Assembly: GCA_019096065.1 (NCBI GenBank)
Contig: JAGUCH010000005.1
Location: 310,001-374,000 of the forward strand
Length of the DNA: 64,000 nt
From: Paracyclopina nana
Lineage: Eukaryota; Arthropoda; Copepoda; Cyclopoida; Cyclopettidae
Direction of reading: 5' to 3'
This document shows, piece by piece, positions 24,901-34,340 of this stretch; positions within the stretch are counted from its first letter, which is position 1; every line of letters begins with the position of its first letter. The notes below the pieces were generated by a model. That model had not been told where the DNA came from and did not search any database. It saw only the letters and a list, made by a program, of their open reading frames with translations. The position numbers and the translations under genes are program-made.

Positions 24901-27900
24901 AGCTCACCTAATTTTTAGCCCAATAATTTTTTTTTTGAAATTCATGTATAGACGGCCACGCTGTGCGCGGGTGCTAAACGGCTTGGCCAAAAATGTTCAA
25001 AGATCCATTTACTTTAATGATCTTGATATCATTACTGCTCATATGTTGCTGCAGTTGTTGCTGCTGTGTGGTAAACATCCACGGAAGCCGCAAAAAAGTG
25101 GCCACAAAGTAGATAATCGCCCTTATTTCTTTCTTGAGATAAAGAAGCCTCTGACAATTCCGCGAAAACTGACTTTTTTTCAAAAAAAACCCAAAATTAA
25201 TTTTAAAAAAGAATTTTTTCATTTATTTCTAAGTCCATAAATTAATTCTTTTTCATTCAAAAAAATTGAATTTTTTCTCTTTTTTTTCTTTTTTCCTTTT
25301 GGAAAGTGAAAATTTGAGAGGGCAGCAAAAATTTGGCTGGAATTGGATTTTGATTAAATAGACGCCAAAATGTGACACATCTTTTGACGAACTTTTTCTG
25401 GAGTGGTGGAAGAAGACGGAAATGGCAGCATTATAATCCTTTCCAACAATGGTCGGCACAATGGCCGACAATTGACTGCACTTTGGGACACCCCAGGACC
25501 AAAAGAATGGACTGACCACTGTGTAAGAACTATTAATTCTCCCTTTGAAAAAGTGATTAATGCCATTATTAAAAAAAGAGTAAATAATTTGACTGTTCCT
25601 CAGATCAACTTGGTAAATAAAAAGCCTGTTTATGGTCAAGTTGGCCACAATTGTATTTTTGTGTGCTTCAAAATGCTTTTATTTTGTGTCTTCATTTTGA
25701 GGGGGCTTTAGACATGCAATGTCAATGCACAGTGGACTGTTGCCCCCCAAAAAATCCCCATTAAATATTTTTTCTTTGATCAATTGAAAAAACCAGGTTT
25801 TGGATTTTATGAAAATAAAAACAAGGTTTTATGTGCATATCCTGTGCTGTTGTGTGAGATTTTTCAGGGATTTATTCCCACAGTGGAAGAGAGAGAGGAA
25901 GAGTTCGTGATATTCTTTTTAGTTCCATTTTTGTAGGGGAGAACACAACCAAAACAACTGAAAGTGCAACACTCTGCAAAGCAACACTTTTTCCGCTCAA
26001 AATTAGCCGGAATCGATAGTTTTGACTAAATCATGGCGCTCTCATTTCACCCCGAGTCGCGCCAACTGGTATGAGTAAAATACGGCCGCCATGAAATGAT
26101 TTATGGCCGAACTTTGTCTATTATTGATGGGCATTCTTTTGAGTAGTTTGTGGAGAGGCTCTATAATTTGCTTATTCGGCCATTTGTCACCCGGATCATC
26201 AGCTGATTTTAAACATTTTCCTACCTGAGTTTGTGTAATTCCCAAACTGGCTGCCAACTCAGCCCTTTCTGGCAGTGCCAAGTACTGAGTCCTTTGAAAG
26301 CGTCGCTCCAATTGTTGAATTTGTAACGAAGAATAAATGGACCGGGGCTTCCGGATCTTCTTGCCTTTCCCGTTGACCCGGGTGATAAGCTCGCCATGCT
26401 CCACCACAAGTTCTGGATCACCTGCGAAGATAGCAGGAGATGTTTTTTTTAGCAAAGCGGTTTCCCAACTTTTTTCCATTCAAAGCCAAGTCAGCAACTG
26501 CATCAAGAACTTGTCGAGAACTTGTCGAAAAGTTTGAAAATATCTCGATAAATATACAAAAACAAAGATGCTTTCTTTACAGGAAAATAAAGTTTTCGAT
26601 AACTTCTTTAAGAAAGTATCGACAACTTCTTTAAGAAAGTCTCGACAACTTCTTTATAAAAGTCTCGACAACTTCTTAACAAAAGTATCGACAACAAATT
26701 TTGATTTTAAGCAATCAAAAATGGTCTAAAGTAAGAATTATCAGGGTAAAGAAAGTGTTGACAATTTCATTTGAGCTAAAAAAAAAGCATCGAGAACTTT
26801 TCGAGAATGGCATCGAAAACTTGTTGAGAATTGCATAGAGAACTTGCTGGACTTGACTTTGAGGCATACACAACACAACAGGCGAAATTGAGAAAAACGG
26901 ATGATGATACTCTATGTTTTCCCAGACAACTTTTGTTTGTCTGAGAAGCTTATTTTGCGGAGCTTTGGAGCAGACGGGTCAACGGCAAAAGTCAAGAAGA
27001 TGTCCGGAATGGATTGAGATTGGCAGCCAAGTTTGGTGTGGTAAAGGAAAGATCCTACCTGAGTCTGCGTCAAGCCCAGCGTGGATGCCAACTCTGCTCT
27101 TTCTGGCAGTGCCAAGTACTGAGTTCTTTGGAACCTGCGCTCCAATTGCTGAATTTGCAGCGAAGAGTAAATCGTTCGGGGCTTCCGCATCTTCTTGCCT
27201 TTGCTGTTGACCCGGGTCAGCTCACCATTTTCAATGGACTCTTTGATGTCATCCTCTGAAAAAGGGCCTAAGTGAAATTTCAAATTTTAATAGATTCAAA
27301 AAAACTGAGTTCATTCAAAATGAGGATAATTGAGCAAATTACTATAATAAAGGGCAATTTTAAAAAATTCCATTTTTCCGCCAAATCGCCAGCGCGTTCG
27401 AATCTCGGAAGAAATATCGCACTTTTACGCCTTGAAAAGCGTGAGGCAATTCGGCCAAGATTTCCGGCTCAGAGCGCGAAAAACGCTTTCCGGATCAGCG
27501 GCCAAATTGGCCGGAAAATCGGGCCGGAATTTTTTTAAAAAATATATTTTTTTTTAAATCTTACCGTCCCGACCAGGAGATTGACTGGTGGGGTATCCCA
27601 AGTGGTGATACCCCGGGTAGGAGTTCTGCCCGGGCATCGGGGCAAACGGGTAGCTGCCCAGATGACCCGCCCGGTTTCCGAAGCCCGCCTCTGCCCCTCC
27701 CGCCCCGGCGGGATTTCCGTAGGGCGAGCGGTAGAGGCCGTAGGACTGTTGGTGCTGCAGCTCCATCAGCGACTTGACCTGATCGGCAGCTGACGCGACA
27801 GCTGACGCAGCTGACGACACCGGCGGGTTGCCCGCCGCCGACCCGCTGTTGGCTGACCCGCCCCCGCCGCCCGTCGACTCATTGTCAGAGCCCCCGCCCG

Positions 27901-27952
27901 AATACGGGCCGGAGCCCGACAATTCTCCGAAATTCAGCGTCGTGGCGACCGG
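15428..27952 (-). CDS. Dll: Distal-less homeobox transcription factor gene (gene span, 5' end unresolved)
   Basis: Gene-level entry. Dll is a nuclear sequence-specific transcription factor of the Dlx/Dll homeobox family, required for distal limb and appendage outgrowth in arthropods. The minus strand carries an N-terminal exon (27565-27952), two alternative homeobox exons A (27059-27255) and B (26225-26421), and a shared last exon (15428-15997). Splice phases agree throughout: phase 1 into A or B, phase 0 into the last exon. Either choice gives about 374 residues from the open frame, normal for the family. Introns are 309 nt (1 to A), 637 nt (A to B) and 10,227 nt (B to last exon). The intron at homeodomain position 44/45 is the classical Dlx/Dll position. 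Diagnostic motifs are MELQ near the N-terminus, [11 protein letters not shown] before the homeodomain, the LPERAEL homeodomain core, and QYSWYP/NQGLLT at the C-terminus. Identity is very secure; the start codon is not. Confidence 0.96.
18995..19345. repeat. About 180-nt direct duplication in the Dll intron
   Basis: Two copies sharing GCACAATTTTGCAGGCTTAG, TTCATTCACTCACTGCATTG and GAGCTGAGAAGTTAGCGTGA. The second copy has small deletions. Confidence 0.8.
21085..21330. mobile_element. Mariner-like MITE (weak)
   Basis: Begins TACAGGGTG and ends CACCCTGTA, the terminus common to many arthropod mariner elements, with TA at both edges. Inverted similarity beyond the first 9 bp is poor. A matching single end, TACAGGGTGAGTCAAAGGC, lies at 19553. 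Confidence 0.35.
23639..24070 (+). CDS. Unrecognised open frame inside the Dll intron (doubtful exon)
   Basis: A plus-strand frame of about 143 codons follows a near-perfect acceptor (a T-rich tract with TTTTTTTTCCAG ending near 23655) and ends at a TGA at 24068-24070. The product would begin [20 protein letters not shown] and includes a basic middle and an Ser/Thr/Ala stretch. I recognise no domain. It is long for this base composition, and the acceptor-like start is suggestive, but codon use is unremarkable and no partner exon was found. It may be a chance ORF. Confidence 0.18.
   Translation, partial: FLFFFQSELNAEEFNRNKSCYLFLAHRCLAKPNHKGVKVTFPPIKFIGRNFFHDVYKLVELTIVNNIRKAAKEGEVEAVVVASLTVYPLARIGKTTTCENSSTSTAAAAESNLQCWRGVIQFRKSLKGQLICSALGAAMIYWT
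26225..26421 (-). CDS. Dll: Dll homeobox exon B (alternative, distal duplicate)
   Basis: This second homeobox exon is also exactly 197 nt. Its acceptor is TCTTCGCAG before 26421 and its donor CAG then GTAGGA at 26225/26224, so it has the same phases as exon A. With the leftover G of exon 1 it encodes [20 protein letters not shown], then homeodomain residues 1-44 from [10 protein letters not shown] to GITQTQ. It is uninterrupted with intact splice sites. Between homeodomain residues 7 and 35 it differs from exon A at nine of 29 codons, and every difference is synonymous. That is the mark of two exons both kept under protein-level selection, not of a decaying copy. Both copies share the unusual Ile13 and Glu17, so the duplication probably postdates those changes. 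Confidence 0.92.
26575..26700. repeat. About 23-nt tandem repeat in the intron between Dll exons A and B
   Basis: About four and a half copies of a 23-nt unit of the form ATCGACAACTTCTTTAAGAAAG lie between the two alternative homeobox exons. Looser relatives containing TCGAGAACTTGTCGA continue on both sides (about 26505-26560 and 26790-26850). Each unit includes the near-palindrome TTCTTTAAGAA. The position makes it a candidate for RNA structure or splicing-factor binding that helps choose between the exons, but it could be an ordinary minisatellite. Confidence 0.7.
27059..27255 (-). CDS. Dll: Dll homeobox exon A (alternative, proximal to exon 1)
   Basis: The exon is 197 nt, bounded by a strong acceptor (CCCTTTTTCAG before 27255) and a donor (CAG then GTAGGA at 27059/27058). 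With the single G left over from exon 1 it encodes 66 residues: [20 protein letters not shown], then homeodomain residues 1-44 from [10 protein letters not shown] to GLTQTQ. The key homeodomain residues R5, L16 and F20 are present. Residue 13 is Ile and residue 17 is Glu, where Dll usually has Leu and Asn (family recollection). The third helix, with W48 and N51, is supplied by the shared last exon. Exon B differs inside the homeodomain at positions 1, 6, 36, 37 and 40 and strongly in the 13 residues upstream. Confidence 0.93.
27565..27952 (-). CDS. Dll: Dll exon 1: N-terminal region
   Basis: The frame is open from just after an in-frame TAA (27953-27955) to a donor at 27565/27564 (GACG then GTAAGA), leaving a phase-1 junction. 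From the TTG at 27922 it encodes 119 residues: a Gly/Ser-rich start, an Ala/Ser stretch, [13 protein letters not shown] (related to the conserved KSAFMELQQ of Dll), [20 protein letters not shown] (related to YPFPPMHQNSYSGYHLG), then SPGRD at the junction. No in-frame ATG lies between the TAA and the conserved part, so translation must begin in an upstream exon or at a non-AUG codon. One candidate upstream mini-exon is listed at 28384-28408. The exon is strongly GC-rich against an AT-rich background, as is its upstream flank. Confidence 0.88.
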
Positions 27953-28383
27953 TTAAGTCCAACCGGAAAAAAGGAGCCGCTAGATGGCGCTGCTAGACAC
28001 ACTCCTCGCAGATATTGGTTAGTTTTTGCTGAGACTCGGCGGGAAATGCTGAGCCTCTCGATCTCTGGTAGACTCAGTAGCACACGTCTACTGGGTTGAG
28101 CCAATGTCAAGCACGAACTGAGTTCCAGTTGAGCGTGGCGGAAAATTCGTGCCAACGCGCGCAGCTGGCGCCGCTCCTTCTTCAAAGTAGTGAGTGTGTG
28201 CGGGGCGCGCTTCTTCGCGCCCGCCGCCCGCCGCAATAAAGCAAAAGTTGGCGCTGAGCGCGCCGCAACTGCAGGAGTTGAGCGGCAATGGCGGCCGGAG
28301 CCGTGTGAATGCCGCCACTCACGAAAAGCTGAGTGAGGGACTCCGCCCTTGGGCAGACAAGGGCAAAAAGAGATGATGCTCAC
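27953..28383 (-). promoter_or_regulatory. GC-rich 5' flank of Dll (UTR, promoter or first intron)
   Basis: This roughly 430-nt CpG-rich block lies directly upstream of the Dll N-terminal exon and contrasts with the AT-rich surroundings. It has no convincing protein of its own: a 149-codon minus-strand open frame through it matches nothing recognised and is expected from the base composition. Its position suggests 5' UTR or promoter, or the first intron if the candidate mini-exon at 28.4 kb is real. No TATA box was identified. Confidence 0.4.
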
Positions 28384-28408
28384 TTTCTGCTGCTGATGGC
28401 CCCATCAT
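28384..28408 (-). CDS. Candidate 5' coding mini-exon of Dll (speculative)
   Basis: Two consecutive ATG codons (28408-28403) lead into GGG CCA TCA GCA GCA GAA A, followed by GTGAGC, a good donor at 28383. This would encode MMGPSAAE plus one base (phase 1). An AG at 27926-27925 just upstream of exon 1 could accept it in the matching phase, giving MMGPSAAEKLSGSG and a 459-nt intron. The acceptor has a poor pyrimidine tract. Reading frame and phase fit; nothing else supports it. Confidence 0.2.
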
Positions 28409-29471
28409 AAAAAGGGGAGGAACATCAGCTGGTTTTTTGCATATTTTCTTCCCTCTGTGCAGGACTTGGAAATCCAGTTATTTGGCCGCAAATTGAAAGC
28501 TGAGACCGGCTAATTCGACTCAATGGGTTAACAGGCGTCTGTTTACATGAGTATTATCAGAAATGTGCGCACTATTTCCATTAGACGAGCTTTCGTTAAA
28601 GCCTTTTGGCAAATATGCTTTTTGGTGACAAGCATATCGACTTGGAGGACTTTTGAGCTCTGTGAAAGCAAATGTGACCCAACTGCTCTTGAGAAACTTG
28701 ACAAATCTGTGTCTGCTCAAGATTTGTTCCAAGTTGCTAAAAATTGAAATGACGTCAACAGCTTTATGTTAAAGTGCATCAGGCATTTTCTGAGCCATTC
28801 TGGAGGATGGAAAAAGGGCATTAGTTTTGAGGGGATGCCATAAATTCTGGGTATGCCCTTTTTAGTCGGTGTGTCACGATTCCCTAGAAGATAATGGACA
28901 GTAACAGAAGTAGTACCAATAATCATCATCATCTTCTTCTCGTGAGTTCAAGTTCAAAAATGTAACTTTTCTCTCACTGGCAAAAAGAAAGAAAAATGAA
29001 GTAATTTCATTAATGAAGCCTTAAGCTGACAGCCCTGGGCTCATTGATGTTGTGATAATTACAATATAATTGTCGACTATAGACTTTTCTGCCAAAACCC
29101 CGCACAAAACTCTTGAGACTTTGACAAGTTTCCACAAAGCAAAAAAAAACATTGATGGATGGCAATGGAAGCCAACCATCACTCTTATGCTGGGTGATGT
29201 ATGAATACTGAGAAAGCGGTTTTTTAAATGCGTATAAACTTTGTTTAATTGACGACAATTACCCAAACTTGAAACTTGAAAATAATCCGGGGCAGAGACA
29301 AATTATGTCAACTTTGCTAAATGCAGATGGGTCACATTTGCTTTCCAAAAGAGTCCCACTCCTCTTTGCCGATTTGCTTTTCAGCAAAAAGCAATTTAAG
29401 TAACAGGCTTTTTCAAACTAAAAACATCGTTAGCATAATTTTTAACACGATACAAACATAATATATTTTGT

Positions 29472-29503
29472 CACCCTGTATTATTTATGATCCATACAGG
29501 GTG
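29472..29503. repeat. Perfect inverted repeat CACCCTGTAT...ATACAGGGTG
   Basis: 10-bp arms with a 12-bp spacer. The arms are mariner-type ends in back-to-back orientation, as if two elements abut, or a solo palindrome. Confidence 0.6.
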
Positions 29504-30376
29504 TTATTGTTGCTGAAGGCCATGCTTTGATGATGGATGAGTTGGCTAATGATAAGATGCCTTTTTCTGCTTGCGATAGCCAATCACTCACTTTCGTATG
29601 ATAGACGAAATTTTCATATGATTTATGCCTCGATTTGATTTTAATACACTTATGACTTTTATTGATCACTGAGCCTCCTTTTTTCGCACCCTTGGCAAAT
29701 TTGCAGCTCAATGCTCAGTCTCCATTTTGTTGCTTTTCAATCAAATGTCTTGGTCAACAACCCAAAAAAACTTGAAATCACATAGCATACATGTTTATTC
29801 AACCTACTAAATATAAGTAAAAATAGGCAATTTTATTGAATTTGTTTAGTTTACTTTAATTACTGATAAAATATGTTAACTTTGATTGATTTTTCTAAAA
29901 AAAACCCTTTTTTTTGGCATATAAGTAATAAGAGTAAAAATAGGCAATTTTATAGGAAAAAATAAAGCAACTTCATGAAACTTAAGTTTAAGTTCATATT
30001 AGAGGAAATTCTGATAAAATATGTTAACGTTGACGGATTTTTCTAAAAAACGCCTTTCTTGCATTGTTGATGATCAAGACATACTTGCAAAAAGCAACAC
30101 TGTGGAAAATGATGAATGAGCTCCAAATTTGCCGAATGTGCGAAAAAACTCGGCACAGTGATCAATAAAACTCACGTCAAAAATTCATACCTTTCGCATA
30201 CTATTCCAAAAGTTTCAATTAGCAAATTGAACAACTTTTGCAGTTTTGCAGTGCAAATGTCGTAATTTGCACAACACTTATCTCACACAACTTACAAATC
30301 CAAATTAGCTTAAGGAAAACTTAGCCAAGGTAATTTTTAAGCTTCAGTGCTAAAAAATTGTGATATATACTACTAA

Positions 30377-30485
30377 CACAGTGGATTTTTTGAATATTTA
30401 GACGCGCATCTTGCTATCCTATATTGCCTATCAAAAATGGAAAAAGATCCGATTTTGCTGTATGCGCGCCAAATAGTCCACTGTG
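30377..30485. mobile_element. Short CACAGTGG-ended MITE-like element
   Basis: 109 bp bounded by CACAGTGG and CCACTGTG. The left end has an 18-nt spacer before ACGCGCATC; the right end, read inward, has a 9-nt spacer before GCGCGCATA. No target duplication is visible (ACTAA against GCTGA), so it may be old or rearranged. Confidence 0.55.
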
Positions 30486-32282
30486 GCTGACTTTTGTTGC
30501 CTTTAAGGTAGTCCTAAGTTTGTGGTAGGCCGAAATCATGCAATCCTCCGATTATCAACTCACCAATGTGTTTGTGTCGAAGCCTTTTTGCCCTGAGCTC
30601 AAAACCTGACGAGAACACTGAATATGGAGAAAAAAACATTATAAAAAAAATATGTATTTTTTCAAAAATTCAATTTTTTGCTAAACATTTCCATTTGCTT
30701 CTGTGAGCTCATCAATAACAGCAAAAACCAGGGTGATAATCAATATTCTGGCCATCAAGTCTGCGGCTAAACCACAAAGCTAAGCTAACCTAGCTTCTTA
30801 TATTTTAGACTTTTTATTGAAAAACAAAACATAAACAAATGTTTTAAAAAGCATGCATTTTACTTGTAATTAGAATTGATGAATTAATTAAAAAACAATT
30901 TAGAATACCAAAAAGGTCATTTTATAATCAAAGTTGACCAAGGTCATAAAAATGAACTTTTATGAGAGCAAGCGTGGCAAAATAGTCCACTGTGCTCATA
31001 AACGTATTAAGCAGAAAAATTGCTGCAAACAAATCATTAGTTATATCTTAATCAATTATGGCTGTATGACCGATTCCACTGATTGTTTCAACACACTGCG
31101 CTGACAACTTTATAAGCAAAAGAAGTTACAGTTTTCATTCATAAGCTAAAAAAAGTAATCAGAAAACAATGCTTAAATTGACTTAATGACAGAAATTCAC
31201 TCCATTGAATTATGTCAGCTGACGTCCGTGCGTGCTAGCTTGGACTGGGCGTGCCAGTACGCGGCGCGCACACTAGGCGCGTCAACAAATGAAATCGCTT
31301 AAATAATATGTTAAAAAGCTAATAAGTCAATTAGCTATTTAGCTACCAATGTAAAAAGGCTAACTCAATAGACCAATTCGATAATAGATCTTTAAAAAGG
31401 TCAAAAAGCTATTTTGTTAAAAGGCCAAATATCAATTAGCAAATACTGCAAAAAGGCTACTTACTCAAAGGAGTTTAAAAAGCAATTTTTAACTGTTGTG
31501 GTATAAAGCTATTACGGAAAAAAGGCTAGTGGAACAATTCTTTCAAAAAAGGTAAAAAAAAACTATTTTGGTAAATAGCCACATTTCAGGACACTGAAGC
31601 ACAAAAAGGGCAAAAACTCAAATTGGTTATTATTAAACAATTGATATAGTAGTAAATTATAAGTAAAAAAAAAACATGTCAATTAGCTAAAACTGTAAAA
31701 AGGCAACTGGCTCAAAAGATAATTTTTTTCCAATCTAAACTTACTTGGAGTGAAAAAAAGGCTTCTTTTAGTGAAGCAATGCTCAAGAAGGAAAGTTGGC
31801 TTACTTGCTAGGGGGTCTCAAATGAGTCCTGAGGGAGCTTTGATGTGAGCTTTGCGGGTAAAAGTCCCACCTACCATGATATTTGCTCATGGCAAACAAC
31901 AGCTTGATTTCGCGTCAAAACAAACTGCCACTGCTCCTACTTTATTAGCATAATTTTTGCCAATCCCACAGAAGCTTCTTCCTTAAAAGTAATAATCAAT
32001 GAAGATTTGAAATGTATGGTTTGGCAGTCAGTGACCCAGAAATTTGCCTGCCAATATGCAAATGAGGCTCATTTGAGTATCACAGTGGCTATATTTAGTG
32101 CATTAGGCAAGTGGTTCATTAGTAATCAGGGAGAGGAGTGAGTCAATAGATTTCAAAACTCACCAGCCCCCTTTTTTTCTTCCCAAAACCCAAAAGGGTC
32201 TCAACAAAGTCATAAATCAGTGCTGAAACAAAAGCTACTGCTTCCAAAGGAACTCTACCAGTTTTTGTAGCCCATCCAAAAA

Positions 32283-32900
32283 AGGAGCAACTTTGAACTT
32301 GAAAATTGTACACAGAAAATGCTGTTGCGTTAAAAAGTTTTTTAGCGCTGTTTATTGTGTTTGATATGATGTCCAAATATCGGTGTAAAAAATAGGCCCA
32401 AATTGCTTGAAAGTGAAATTTAAATTTCTGCCTCTGCACAAAAAGGCAACTTTAAGCCAAAAAATCTTTGTAAATCCTGAAATAATGTATGCTTAATGCT
32501 TTGCTATTCGCGACATTTTGCTGAAATGCCGCATAATACCAAGCAGGTGAGCAGGGCCCAAGTGCCTTCTACTTGCAAGCGTTTTTTCAAAACCCGTTCT
32601 AAAAGGGACAACTTTGAACTTGAGAATTGTAAACAGATTTATGCTATCGTGATAAATAGTCTTTCAACGAATATCGATGTAGTTGATATGATGTCAAAAT
32701 ATCGGTGTGAAAATCAGGCCCAAATTGCTTGAAAGTGAAATTTAATTTTCTGCTTCTGCACAAAAAGGCAACTTTAAGCCAAACAATCTTTGAAAATCCT
32801 GAAATAATGTATGCTTTATACTTTGTCATTCGCGACATTTCAGTGAAATGTCGCATAATACCAAGCAGGTGAGCAGGGCCCATGTGCCTTCTTCTCGATA
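32283..32900. repeat. Tandem duplication of a roughly 310-nt unit
   Basis: Two direct copies (about 32283-32577 and 32610-32900) sharing AACTTTGAACTTGA at the start, GGCCCAAATTGCTTGAAAGT in the middle and CATAATACCAAGCAGGTGAG followed by CAGGGCCC at the end. The last block is the inverse of the Harbinger-like end. Confidence 0.75.
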
Positions 32901-33419
32901 TGTAGCATTATTCAAAAATATGTTAAAAAGCTCGATCTGAATTTTAACATGATGCAACAACACATTATTTGGTGGCTTATGAATAATCTTTGTCAAGCTG
33001 ATCAGGGCCCTCGTCATCAGTGGAAAATCGAGTTTGGACAGGTCCAGACAGGCTTTGACAAGTCGCAGACAGATTGCATTTGCAGATGACTCGGGCCAGC
33101 AACCAAAGCTCAAGACCGGAGGCATTAAAAGCCGGTGGGGTGATGAATATTCAAGTAGTTTCTTAACCTTATCAATATTGGCCATCTTTTCAAATCCCTC
33201 CACCAAAGGGCAATTAAGACCGTAGACCCCGTGTGGTCGCTACTTCTACTACTGCTGCTCTAAGCTGAAAGACAAAACTTTTGACCGTGAGAAAACGCAA
33301 ATGAGCCAAGCTTGATTCGAAGCTGACCCAAAAGGGGCATATATATATATATTTTTTTTTTTGGTGGGGAGTGAATAAAACTAATTTGATGAAGGATCAA
33401 TATGGGAACTATTCTTTGG

Positions 33420-34340
33420 ACTTGAGAATTAGCATATTTTTGGAAAAAGGGGTTCATTTTTGCAAAATGAGGCTTATTATTGGAAAATGAGGCACTTTTT
33501 GGAAAATGAGGCACTTTTTTAGAAAATGAGGCACATTTTTGGGAAATTAGGTTAGGCACTTTATTAGCAAATGAGGCACATTTTTGGAAAATGAGGTAAG
33601 TTATTTGAAAAATAACGCACAATTTTGGAAAATGAGGCACAATTTTGGAAAATAAGGCACATTATTGGAAAATGAGAATTTTTTTGGGCACATGAGGCAC
33701 ATTTTTGGGCACATGAGGCACATGAGGCACATTTTTGGAAAATGAGGCACATTTTTGGAAAATGAGGCACATTTTTGGAAAATGAGGCACATTATTTGTA
33801 AATGAGGGACAATTTTGGAAAATGAGGGACAATTTTGGAAAATGAGGCACATATTTGGAAAATAAGGCACATTTTTGGAAAATAAGAATTTTCTGGGAAA
33901 ATGAGGCACTTTTCTGAAAATGAGGCACATTTCTGGGAAATTTGATTTGGCACTTTATTAGCAAATGAGGCACACTTTTTAGGAAAATGAGGCATATTTT
34001 TGGAAAATTAAGATAATTTTTGGAAAAAGAAGTATAATTTTTGGAAAATGAAATATAATTTTTGGAAAAAGAAGTATAATTTTTGGAAAATGAAGTATAA
34101 TTTTTGGAAAATGAAGTATTATTTTTGTAAAATGAGGCACATTTTAGGAAAATGAGGCACATTTTAGGAAAATGAGGCACATCTTTATGAAAATGAGGCA
34201 AATTTTTGGAAAATGAGGCAAATTTTTGGAAAATGAGGCACATTTTAGGAAAGTGAGGCACTTTTTTGAAAATGAGGCACATTTTTTGAAAATAAGGCAC
34301 ATTTTTGCAAATTGAGGCACCTCATTTGCAAATGAGGCAC
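33420..34340. repeat. 20-nt minisatellite AATGAGGCACATTTTTGGAA
   Basis: About forty-five units over 0.9 kb. A variant block at 34010-34130 reads AGTATAATTTTTGGAAAATG. Sixty-nt triplets of units give spurious open frames of up to 212 codons on the minus strand. Confidence 0.92.

Larger units (their letters stand above)
15998..26224 (-). other. Large Dll intron (10.2 kb) before the last exon
   Basis: Bounded by the exon B donor and the last-exon acceptor. It contains a roughly 180-nt direct duplication (18995-19345), mariner-like ends at 19553 and 21085-21330, a plus-strand open frame at 23639-24070, and scattered CACAGTGG termini (25728, 25879). No recognised gene lies within it. In Dll genes such introns usually hold enhancers; none can be identified here by eye. 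Confidence 0.8.
28409..32280. other. Upstream intergenic region of Dll
   Basis: No coding exon recognised. It holds the inverted repeat at 29472, the short element at 30377-30485, single CACAGTGG-type ends at 30987-30994 and 32081, and a loose GGCTAA-type AT-rich repeat at about 31290-31740. Distal Dll enhancers could lie here but cannot be seen by eye. Confidence 0.6.

Noticed and set aside
25253..25711. Overlapping 131- and 102-codon ORFs on opposite strands
   Set aside because: Neither has recognisable motifs. The frames are set by a short self-complementary stretch (GGTCGGCACAATGGCCGAC), and both lie in the Dll intron.
26042..26479. Exon B as part of a second, separate Dll gene
   Set aside because: There is no second N-terminal or recognition-helix exon in the window, and B's phases fit the shared exons exactly. 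A distant alternative first exon is not fully excluded.
32826..33206. 126-codon minus-strand ORF beginning MVEGFEKMANIDKV
   Set aside because: Looks protein-like in part, but it runs into the duplicated 310-nt repeat and transposon end, has no splice context, and matches no family I recognise.
33662..34300. 212-codon minus-strand ORF (CLIFQKCASFSKN-type repeats)
   Set aside because: Pure translation of the 20-nt minisatellite; unit periodicity keeps the frame open.
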